A program made the translations under genes and the position numbers. Of a DNA stretch of 64,000 nucleotides, positions 26,911 to 34,228 are shown in pieces. The notes beneath the pieces were generated by a model. The model had not been told where the DNA came from and searched no databases. It saw only the letters and a program-made list of their open reading frames with translations. Each line of letters begins with the position of its first letter. The first letter of the stretch is position 1. Source of the DNA: Olivibacter jilunii (lineage in GTDB: Bacteria > Bacteroidota > Bacteroidia > Sphingobacteriales > Sphingobacteriaceae); the NCBI RefSeq assembly GCF_900607235.1, contig NZ_LR027858.1, forward strand, positions 1 through 64,000. The letters run 5' to 3'.

Positions 26911-28221
26911 TTAGACAAACTTCGTTTTTCCCGGTACGGCTATTCCCGGTCCTTCCCATTTTAGATCCCACGCGTATTCCTCGATGGCGGGCCCTAAACG
27001 GTGCTCCGATTGAATGGCTTGCTCCCAGGTGATCGTTTGTCCGCTATAAGCCACCATCCGGCCCCAAATAGCCAGCATGGTACTATTAGCCATCCACTCT
27101 CCATCGTTGATGACTATGCCTTTGCGTATGGCCGCGAACAATTCATCGTGCTGGGTTTGGTACATGTTATTCTTTTTATCGCGGTACTTCCAATTGTTTT
27201 TCCCTATAATTTCAACCGGACCGCCTATATTAACGACAGCCCGGCCGTCGCTTCCCAAGACCTCAACGCTATTTCTGTTGGACGTACCGGCCTGTTGTCT
27301 GGTAAAGTGAAAACCACGTGCACCATTTTCATACTCAAATTCAATGGCAAAATGGTCATAAATATTTCCGTAGATCTCGTCGGTCCGTACCTGTCGACCA
27401 CCCGTACCGGTTGCTTTTACAGGCATCTTGTCACCCATTGCCCACGACATCATATCCAAACTATGAACGGCCTGTTCTACAATAAAATCACCGGAAAGCC
27501 AGTTATAATAATACCAGTTTCGCAATTGATAAGTCATTTCGGACCAATCCGGTTGTCGGGGAATCGACCATAACTCGCCTCCATTCCTAAAAGTTGACAC
27601 CGTGTTTATCGAACCGATCTCGCCATCAAGCACTTTACCGAATACCGCTCTATTCGCCCAATCGTAACGAAAGCAAAAGCCAGAGACGAGGCATAAACGC
27701 TGCTCTTTTGCCTGCCTCACGGCATCAAGCACTTTACGCACACCAGGCGCATCAACAGCCACGGGCTTTTCGCAGAAAATATGCTTTCCTGCTTTTACTG
27801 CTGCGGCTAAATGATCAGGCCTAAATCCGGGAGGTGTAGCCAACAACACGACGTCCACATCGGCCTCCAATACCCTTTGATAAGCGTCGAACCCGATGAA
27901 ACGGTGCTTCTTGTCCACCTTCACTCGTTTCTCATCTATTTGCGACAACGCGTTGAGCGCCTGTTCCAAACGATCTTCGAAGATATCGCCCATGGCAGTA
28001 ATATACACATTCGGATCGGCCTGTAAAGCTTGAGCTGCAGCGCCTGTCCCCCTACCGCCACAACCGATCAATCCTACCTTCAACACAGATTCCTTCACCT
28101 GCCAAGCAGCGAATGAAGGTTGACGGTAAGCCAAAGTACCCGCTGCCACCAGCAAGCTTGATTTTCTCAAAAATGTTCTTCTATCCGTTTTTTGCGGTTT
28201 AAACTGGTTATACTTCATCAT
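26911..28221 (-). CDS. Tat-exported Gfo/Idh/MocA-family oxidoreductase
   Basis: A 436-residue oxidoreductase with a twin-arginine signal ([16 protein letters not shown]), so it is folded with its NAD(P) in the cytoplasm and exported. The Rossmann motif is [14 protein letters not shown], followed by [16 protein letters not shown] and FCEKPVAVD (about residue 150). The C-terminal domain includes [29 protein letters not shown]. Exported relatives include glycosidases that use tightly bound NAD+ (GH109-like) and 3-keto-glycoside dehydrogenases, so either mechanism is possible. It is the first gene of a three-gene operon with its own CAGG-N6-CAGG promoter about 92 nt upstream. The start could be M1 or M2. 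Confidence 0.9.
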   Translation of the reverse strand: MMKYNQFKPQKTDRRTFLRKSSLLVAAGTLAYRQPSFAAWQVKESVLKVGLIGCGGRGTGAAAQALQADPNVYITAMGDIFEDRLEQALNALSQIDEKRVKVDKKHRFIGFDAYQRVLEADVDVVLLATPPGFRPDHLAAAVKAGKHIFCEKPVAVDAPGVRKVLDAVRQAKEQRLCLVSGFCFRYDWANRAVFGKVLDGEIGSINTVSTFRNGGELWSIPRQPDWSEMTYQLRNWYYYNWLSGDFIVEQAVHSLDMMSWAMGDKMPVKATGTGGRQVRTDEIYGNIYDHFAIEFEYENGARGFHFTRQQAGTSNRNSVEVLGSDGRAVVNIGGPVEIIGKNNWKYRDKKNNMYQTQHDELFAAIRKGIVINDGEWMANSTMLAIWGRMVAYSGQTITWEQAIQSEHRLGPAIEEYAWDLKWEGPGIAVPGKTKFV

Positions 28222-28319
28222 AATACGGTTTGTTTAGTTCACTAAAGTATAAAAAATAACCGCGTAAAAAAATCAGTATTGTTGAACACAACGATTCCAT
28301 GGAAGCGTATACGTTTTAG

Positions 28320-28364
28320 CAAATAAAGGTTAAAACAAGAAGCGCAGCAACCTGTACCGTCCTG
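28320..28364 (-). promoter_or_regulatory. CAGG-N6-CAGG operator plus -7 box, Gfo-DUF1080-GH78 operon
   Basis: Minus strand: CAGGACGGTACAGG (28351-28364), a 23-bp spacer, then TTTATTTG (28320-28327; one mismatch to TAnnTTTG). Predicted leader about 92 nt. The site abuts the terminator of the upstream GH106 transcript. Confidence 0.7.
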
Positions 28365-28400
28365 TAAAAAGACTAAGGGTCTCCACGAAAGAAACCCTTA
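28365..28400 (-). terminator. Rho-independent terminator after GH106
   Basis: On the minus strand TAAGGGT and ACCCTTA (28394-28400 and 28374-28380) form a 7-bp stem with a 13-nt loop, followed by GTCTTTTTA. It lies 83 bp after the GH106 stop and ends the CE12-GH105-RhaM-GH106 transcript directly before the next operator. Confidence 0.65.
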
Positions 28401-28482
28401 ATATATCTGAAAATAATAAATTAACGCTTAATAAGATGATTAATCTTACAAAATGATATGTTCAAGTTTCACATGAAACAGT

Positions 28483-31236
28483 TTAGTAACATTCGATATA
28501 CACCGGACCCGCTAAGCCGGCAGGGATTGTTTTCCAGTTTGACGCGTCGAAAGGTTCATAGTCGATGTTGACGAATTGACTTCCATTATACTCCCGCCAT
28601 TTCATTTTCCGTCGATCCATATAGCGGATTCGATTGGCCATTAAATTCGCTACTTCGATTTCAATGGTGTTTTTCCCTGGACGAACAAGATTTCCAAGTC
28701 TTAATTTATAAGGAAGGCTCCAAATCAATCCAGCATCTTTTCCATTAATTTTTATACGGGCACTTTCAAATAAGCTGTCCAACTTTAAAACATATTCCTT
28801 TGCAAAGCCTGCGGGTAATTCAAAAGTAGACATGTAAACGGCTTTTCCGGCAAAATTATTTGCTGCGCTATCTTGTAGATCTGTCCACCGCATCAGGCGA
28901 TCCAGATTTCGTGCTTTTGGAATCGTTGGCCCCCCATCCTTAAAGGTTAATCGCCATTTTCCTTCTATAGCGATAGACGCAGTGGGCTTTTCCAGGTATT
29001 GCCAATCTACCAGTTCTTGGTGCTCTTTATGTAAACCTGCCAAAATCCAGGACTCACCGGGCTCCAACTGTACCCTCACTTTCAGTCGGTTATTTTTAGA
29101 CATGATTGCTGCTCTTCCGGTTTTTTCCGAAAGGGGATCCAAAATATACCAAGAAGCACCTGCTCCATTAAATGTTACATATTCGTCCACCCGTTTTCCG
29201 GTTAAATTGACCAGGTAATAATAGTGATCTGTTCCAACTTTCCGCCGAACAAATCGCAGTCCTGTCTTCACCAAGGCTTCCCCGGGCAAACTTACTTCCC
29301 GGAGACCGTCACGCAAGATTTCTTTCACTAAAATTTTACCTTTACCAACCTTCGGTTGCCTCGACATCTTCTTTATATTTTCCAAGACCTGAGCAAGTTT
29401 CATTCTACGCCTTTCCAGATCGTGAGCACCGGGAACATCCTTCGGCAAGGATTGAAAAATAAGCGTAGCGCCATTTTCCGCCAAGTGAATAAGTCTTTCT
29501 AAGGTTTCTACGGGCATTTTGTCGGTTTTCGGTATCAATAAAGCACGATAAGGTAAGGACTCCTTACCTGTCACCCAATTTCCATCTTGAACCTGCAGCT
29601 TTTCAAGCAAATGATCGGATACAAAATCGAAAGAATAGCCTTCTTCCTGTAATTGCAAAGCCTGCTTATAGAATTCAGTAGGATGTAACCATTCATCGAT
29701 ATCGTGAACCTTCAAGGCCCTTAAAGCTCCCTTTGGCTGATGCCATATATCATAGATCGGCCAATAAATCAGTAATTCATTATCCGCTTTTCCTGATTGC
29801 AAGATCGATTGTACTCGGGTGATATACCGGTTCATCCCGTCTAAATGGCTCCATAAGCTATTAGCCGGCACAAAATTCACGGACGCATAAAAGAGCCATC
29901 CCGGCCAAGGCACCTCTCGCGGAGAATAAGTCGTACCGTGGTAAAACACATGATTAATCCCGGCCAAAAACACTTGGTCCACTTCCGGTTTACATTGCGC
30001 CCAGGACGTTTTAAAGTGTTCCGTCAGCCAGGTGAAGGTTTCACTCGATACCAGATTCTTACCGGTTACATGCGCAGCGGAAGAAGCGAATTTTAACATC
30101 ATTGGATCGGGATCCACATTACGTATATCGGCGCTATCACGACGCAGCCCCGGTATCGGAAAATAACTCGAACCAAAGGTTTCTGCCTCCGGTATATCCA
30201 CCGCCGCATATAAATCCAAGAGATTACCCGGCGAACCGTGCGCTTGGTTTTTTGTAATACCATGCTGTTCATGCGCCCAATGAGTCCAATGCTTGGTAAA
30301 ATTATCTAAAAGCATCTCTGCCACCGTTTCGCGGTAATCAGATTTGATACGCGCGACCTGCTCAGTTGAATCCCGACTTAGCAAATCGCGTACATAATAC
30401 CGTAGATCGTAACCTCGGTTAGCTCGGAAGGTTTTAAACAGTGCTTCCGTCCAGTCTGCTCCATACACCTCATAGCTATCGTTATAGAAAGCCCTTATTC
30501 CAATACGCTCTTTACCTAATGCCTGTGTGTACGGTTGAAGATAGCGATCCAGTGCCCCTTTCGAAAAGTGATCGAGCGTTAAACCTTCACCACCTGGCGC
30601 TGCACGTTTTACCTGCTGCTTGGTTTTTCCCAGAAACAAAGCATATAATTCCCACGTACCCTTATCGGCCATCCAATGGAGTGTACCGGAGCTATCCACT
30701 TTATCCGTCAATAAAAGCGTTTTATTATCGGGACCATATGCGGTTAAAGAGATTAAGGGAGCGTTGGGTTGTTTCGGATCTGAAGACCTAATCTTTTCTT
30801 GCAACGGTTGTTCCCCTTGTAATTTATACGTGCCTACTATTAGCTTGGTAGCCGCATCGGCTGTATCAACTTGCGGTCCGCCAAAAGGCCAACCGGTACC
30901 ATTAGTTAAATCGACTCCCATCCCCAGGCTATCGGCCGTTTGCAAGGTAAACCGTAAGCGCTTCATCCACTCGTCCGAAAGGTGTTCTATGTATTGATCT
31001 TCATAACCTTTTGCTCCATATATGGGTGCAATTTCTACCCCGCCAAAACCGCGTTGTTGATATTCCTGAAGGAGGCTACGTAGGTTTGCACTATCTACCG
31101 CATTTCCCATCCACCACCAGCGCGTCCAAGGTTTCATCTCTTTAGTAACTTCCGGCCAAAGGGTATCGGGTTCGCGCTGGCATCCTGCTGTTAGCGCGAG
31201 ACTTATAATGAATAGGTATTGAAGTTTTTTTAACAT
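28483..31236 (-). CDS. GH106 alpha-L-rhamnosidase
   Basis: A lipoprotein of about 917 aa (lipobox ALTAGC) of the GH106 type. The N-terminal signature MKPWTRWWWMGNAVDSANLR is followed by GFGGVEIAPIYG and the NGTGWPFGGPQVD segment. A TIM-barrel-like catalytic region includes AFYNDSYEVYGADWT and VSSETFTWLTEHFKTSWAQ. A C-terminal beta-sandwich/carbohydrate-binding-like domain (LDSLFESARIKINGKDAGLIW) closes the protein. GH106 enzymes release alpha-L-rhamnose from rhamnogalacturonans, complementing GH78. I start at 31236 (MLKKLQYLF) directly before the lipoprotein signal; the longer frame adds a Pro/Phe-rich extension in repeat DNA. It lies at the end of the CE12-GH105-RhaM operon. Confidence 0.93.
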   Translation of the reverse strand: MLKKLQYLFIISLALTAGCQREPDTLWPEVTKEMKPWTRWWWMGNAVDSANLRSLLQEYQQRGFGGVEIAPIYGAKGYEDQYIEHLSDEWMKRLRFTLQTADSLGMGVDLTNGTGWPFGGPQVDTADAATKLIVGTYKLQGEQPLQEKIRSSDPKQPNAPLISLTAYGPDNKTLLLTDKVDSSGTLHWMADKGTWELYALFLGKTKQQVKRAAPGGEGLTLDHFSKGALDRYLQPYTQALGKERIGIRAFYNDSYEVYGADWTEALFKTFRANRGYDLRYYVRDLLSRDSTEQVARIKSDYRETVAEMLLDNFTKHWTHWAHEQHGITKNQAHGSPGNLLDLYAAVDIPEAETFGSSYFPIPGLRRDSADIRNVDPDPMMLKFASSAAHVTGKNLVSSETFTWLTEHFKTSWAQCKPEVDQVFLAGINHVFYHGTTYSPREVPWPGWLFYASVNFVPANSLWSHLDGMNRYITRVQSILQSGKADNELLIYWPIYDIWHQPKGALRALKVHDIDEWLHPTEFYKQALQLQEEGYSFDFVSDHLLEKLQVQDGNWVTGKESLPYRALLIPKTDKMPVETLERLIHLAENGATLIFQSLPKDVPGAHDLERRRMKLAQVLENIKKMSRQPKVGKGKILVKEILRDGLREVSLPGEALVKTGLRFVRRKVGTDHYYYLVNLTGKRVDEYVTFNGAGASWYILDPLSEKTGRAAIMSKNNRLKVRVQLEPGESWILAGLHKEHQELVDWQYLEKPTASIAIEGKWRLTFKDGGPTIPKARNLDRLMRWTDLQDSAANNFAGKAVYMSTFELPAGFAKEYVLKLDSLFESARIKINGKDAGLIWSLPYKLRLGNLVRPGKNTIEIEVANLMANRIRYMDRRKMKWREYNGSQFVNIDYEPFDASNWKTIPAGLAGPVYIECY

Positions 31237-31320
31237 CTTTATTAGTGAACAAGGGAACCTGTTAGTTGGGAACCGGTCATACTCCATGCTCCCTATTAAC
31301 TACTCCCTATTAACTACTGT

Positions 31321-31629
31321 CTACTCCAAATGAAACATCATTTTCAAAGGTTTACTCACGGGCGAATTATCTGCATTTGTTTCCATAATATCCGCCATAT
31401 AGGCCCACCATTTTTTCACCAATGGATGATCTCCCAGATCCTGCGAAGAACTGCCATTTTGCCTTTGTACCGCAAACAAGGTATTCGTTTCTTCGTCCAA
31501 AAAAATAGAATAGTCGGCTACGCCTGTTTCTTTTAGCAGTGCGCTTATTTCCGGCCATATTTCATCATGCCTTTTTTTGTATTCCTCTTGGAATCCCGGC
31601 ATTAATTTCATTTTAAAAGCGATTTTCAT
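31321..31629 (-). CDS. rhaM: L-rhamnose mutarotase
   Basis: A 102-residue dimeric alpha/beta-barrel protein of the RhaM family, interconverting alpha and beta anomers of L-rhamnose. Visible family residues include [11 protein letters not shown] with the catalytic His (H21), a Tyr at about residue 40 (VADYSIF), and the C-terminal [20 protein letters not shown] with the substrate-binding Trp pair. Length is the family norm. No signal peptide, so cytoplasmic. It is flanked by GH105 and GH106, which produce rhamnose, and is the only rhamnose-specific intracellular enzyme in the window. A word-like repeat separates it from the GH106 start (31237-31320). Confidence 0.95.
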   Translation of the reverse strand: MKIAFKMKLMPGFQEEYKKRHDEIWPEISALLKETGVADYSIFLDEETNTLFAVQRQNGSSSQDLGDHPLVKKWWAYMADIMETNADNSPVSKPLKMMFHLE

Positions 31630-31684
31630 TTTGAGGTATTAGCTTATAGCTATTAGCAGTTAACACATCGCTAATGCCTTATGT

Positions 31685-32842
31685 CTAAAGGCTATTAGCT
31701 AATTTATACACTTCCGTTCCGGCCAGCAGAAAACAACCCAAGCCGTAATCCTCGAAGTCAGGTTTGCTGGTATAGGTAACCGGTTGGCCGTCCTTCGGCT
31801 CTTTTCCAGTGCCTTGTACATAACCCAAGAAACCGTTCTTATGTAAGGATTCCTTTGACAACGCTTTCCAAGCCTTGGTTACGATCGGCAAGTATACCTT
31901 TTTATCCACCAAGCCTTTGTTGATCGCCCAAGCCATCCCGTAGGTAAATAGCGCTGTTCCCGTCGCTTCCTTCCCTCCAAAGTGCGTAGGATCGTGTAAA
32001 CTTACATTCCAAAAACCGTCTTTCCGTTGCAAAGGAGCCAATGCCGCTAGCATATTGGTCAAATCCGTTAAATATTCCTGATAATGCGCGTCGCTTTTTG
32101 GCAATTCGTCTAAGACCCGCACCAAAGCCGCTACTACCCAGCCATTACCACGTGCCCAGTAGCAATCCTCACCATTTGGTTCTTTGTAAGGCGGAACAAA
32201 ATCCTTGTCGCGCCACCACAGTTTATCTTCGGGATTGTATAAACCATTTCCTCCCTCCTTATATTTGGTATGCGCGTACAGTGCGTACATTTTATCAAAA
32301 TATTTCGGATCATTATAGGTTACACCCAACTTTACGAATATAGGCATAGCCATTTGTATGGCATCAATCCAATCCCAATCATCTACCTGATCGCTATTGA
32401 CCATCGCATCGATGTTATCTTTAATCGCTTTGATCTGAATAGCTTGCTTATCTAAGCGATACAAGTCGATATACGTTTGACCGCAGCATTGGTTATCCGC
32501 ATTGCGCGTAAACAAATCACGTGCAGGTGCCCATTGGTGTTTTTCTCCCCATTGCGTAGCGTAGTTGTGGTAACGCTTATCAGCATCAATTGTATACAAT
32601 GCCATCAAGCCTTCGTAATACACCGCCCTGGTCCAGATATTCGCCGGGCGCTCTTTATTCGTAATGATTGTTTTTCCCGCGTCGGGCCATTTCTCCATAA
32701 AATAGTTATTAGCCAGCCGAAGCTGCTGTAATATTTCGTCTTTCTTTGGCAATTTTTGCCCATAACCAGGTAAGCCAACCACTAACAAGAAGCATAGTGT
32801 TGTTAGCGTTTTCCGTAAGTTTCTATTGCGTATTTTATTCAT
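31685..32842 (-). CDS. GH105 unsaturated rhamnogalacturonyl hydrolase
   Basis: A 385-residue protein of the YteR/YesR-like GH105 family with a signal peptide ending GLPGYGQ. The (alpha/alpha)6 barrel shows family features: TRAVYYEGLMALY, the DNQCCGQTYIDLYRLD segment, DDWDWIDAIQMAMP (catalytic Asp region), WWRDKDF, CYWARGNGWVVAALVRVLDELP, DGFWNVSLHDPTHFGGKEATGTALFTYG and the late FEDYGLGCFLLAG. It removes the unsaturated galacturonosyl residue left by pectin or rhamnogalacturonan lyases. It sits 66 bp after the CE12 gene and 55 bp before rhaM, consistent with sequential processing of RG-I oligomers. Confidence 0.95.
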   Translation of the reverse strand: MNKIRNRNLRKTLTTLCFLLVVGLPGYGQKLPKKDEILQQLRLANNYFMEKWPDAGKTIITNKERPANIWTRAVYYEGLMALYTIDADKRYHNYATQWGEKHQWAPARDLFTRNADNQCCGQTYIDLYRLDKQAIQIKAIKDNIDAMVNSDQVDDWDWIDAIQMAMPIFVKLGVTYNDPKYFDKMYALYAHTKYKEGGNGLYNPEDKLWWRDKDFVPPYKEPNGEDCYWARGNGWVVAALVRVLDELPKSDAHYQEYLTDLTNMLAALAPLQRKDGFWNVSLHDPTHFGGKEATGTALFTYGMAWAINKGLVDKKVYLPIVTKAWKALSKESLHKNGFLGYVQGTGKEPKDGQPVTYTSKPDFEDYGLGCFLLAGTEVYKLANSL

Positions 32843-32908
32843 CGTTATTAGTTATTAGCAATTAGGTATTAGCTGACAGCTTTCAGCGATCAGCTATCCC
32901 AAATCAGC

Positions 32909-33694
32909 CTATTTTCGTTTAATAAATTTTTTCAAGCCCATTTTAGGTACTTTCTTTATCGCTTCTACAAGCAGCGCTGCATTCTTCTTTGCACCTTCCA
33001 AATCAGTGTGCGTATGGTCGTCGGGGAAATAGGCTCTCACCTGTTCCCGTCCTATTTGATCATAATAATCAGCAACCAAATCGTGCAGTGGAATAAATGT
33101 CGCCCCTTCGCGAGCGGCTACTTCTTTTGCCCATTTCGGATATCCATCCGTGTCACGCGCTATCTTATTTTCTTCCCATCTATCACGAGGAATAGGCGAA
33201 CATACGATCACCCGAGCCCCCTTTGCTTTCGCTTCGCGAATAAATTTAGACAAATACCAACCGTATGTATAAACAACTTCTTGCTGCTTTGTAATGGGAT
33301 TATATATCTCCTTTTGTTCCTCACCTATGCCTTTCAATGTTCCACGTGCTCTGGCCGTATCGTCCAAGGGGCTACCGTCATTATGCCCAAACTGCATCAT
33401 AAGATAGTCGCCGGTTTGGATTCGGTTTAACACGTTATCCCATAAGCCTTTGGTTATATAAGTACGTGTACTCGTTCCTCCCAAAGCATGATTTTCGATG
33501 GAAAGACGCGTGGTGTCAAAATAAGAAGACAGTAGGCTCCCCCAGCCCCACTGACCATTGCTGCCATCACCTTTACCATTTTTGACGGTAGAATCGCCAA
33601 TAATATATAAGGTTGGCTTTCTGTCAACCGGCTTCATTGCCAACAGTAGGAGCAACAGTATACTGACGAATGGTTTAATTTTTGATGAATGCAT
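32909..33694 (-). CDS. CE12-type rhamnogalacturonan acetylesterase (SGNH hydrolase)
   Basis: A 261-residue exported SGNH esterase. After the signal peptide, block I is YIIGDSTVKNGKGDG (Ser35). Blocks II/III follow as NHALGGTSTRTY and MMQFGHNDGSPLDD, and block V as YFPDDHTHTDLEG, with the catalytic Asp-His pair. This is the CE12 rhamnogalacturonan/pectin acetylesterase pattern, removing acetyl groups from galacturonic acid so that lyases and hydrolases can act. It is the first gene of the CE12-GH105-RhaM-GH106 operon. Its best promoter candidate lies about 290 bp upstream (33988-34032), with a dispersed repeat in between, giving an unusually long leader. Confidence 0.93.
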   Translation of the reverse strand: MHSSKIKPFVSILLLLLLAMKPVDRKPTLYIIGDSTVKNGKGDGSNGQWGWGSLLSSYFDTTRLSIENHALGGTSTRTYITKGLWDNVLNRIQTGDYLMMQFGHNDGSPLDDTARARGTLKGIGEEQKEIYNPITKQQEVVYTYGWYLSKFIREAKAKGARVIVCSPIPRDRWEENKIARDTDGYPKWAKEVAAREGATFIPLHDLVADYYDQIGREQVRAYFPDDHTHTDLEGAKKNAALLVEAIKKVPKMGLKKFIKRK

Positions 33695-33785
33695 CGATTT
33701 ATTTGGCTTAATATAATATCTTTTAAATATGGTGCAAAGGTTTGCTCTCGCCTGCCCAATGGCAGAAAAAATTTATTGATTATGC

Positions 33786-33912
33786 TATTGTTACTTTCTT
33801 CCGCAGAAAGTAACCAAAGACTCATCGCTTGGAACTTTGCTTCATCGGTAGTGCCTCCACGTGCTAACCGCAAATTTCCTAGGCGATACTTTAGTAGAAT
33901 GGAGGGCCTTTA
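33786..33912. repeat. Dispersed repeat copy inside the CE12 leader
   Basis: It starts with hairpin TTACTTTCT-TCCGC-AGAAAGTAA (33791-33813) and continues through the GCTTGGAACTTTGC segment to the core around AAATTTCCTAGGCGATAC. It matches 23106-23230 along most of its length. It lies between the predicted CE12 promoter and the CE12 start codon. A 76-aa ORF inside it is rejected. Confidence 0.65.
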
Positions 33913-33987
33913 CTTTTAACCAAATTTATTAAATATTAATCTATTGTTTAATATATGAATCGTATGGCTATATCACTTTTTATGCTA

Positions 33988-34032
33988 CTATAATACATCA
34001 AATCAAGCAGGCCGGCAACCTGTAGCGTCCTG
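33988..34032 (-). promoter_or_regulatory. CAGG-N6-CAGG operator plus -7-like box, CE12 operon
   Basis: Minus strand: CAGGACGCTACAGG (34019-34032), a 23-bp spacer, then TATTATAG (33988-33995), a weak -7 match. Predicted leader to CE12 is about 287 nt. Confidence 0.6.
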
Positions 34033-34228
34033 TTATGTTACTTTCTTCCGAAGACCACGACATAGCTTGAACCGAGTGAAACGAGCTCATGAACTTAGCG
34101 CAGCGTTCTCACGAACGCCTATTAGATAATTTAAATGGTGAGTAATACCATTGAAAATAAATACTTATAAATAATGCCGTTAAAAACGAACTAATGATGG
34201 AAAAAAGTAACCAAAACCGAAGAGCGAG
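34033..34228. other. Short intergenic stretch after the 722-aa gene
   Basis: About 200 bp holding a degenerate copy of the GTGAAACGAGCTCATGAA repeat and a small hairpin GCGTTC-TCAC-GAACGC (34103-34118) without a T-run. No gene seen. Confidence 0.55.

Noticed and set aside
26202-27573. Plus-strand ORFs of 177, 112 and 190 aa
   Set aside because: They are antisense shadows of the DUF1080 and Gfo genes, whose motifs and operon spacing are convincing.
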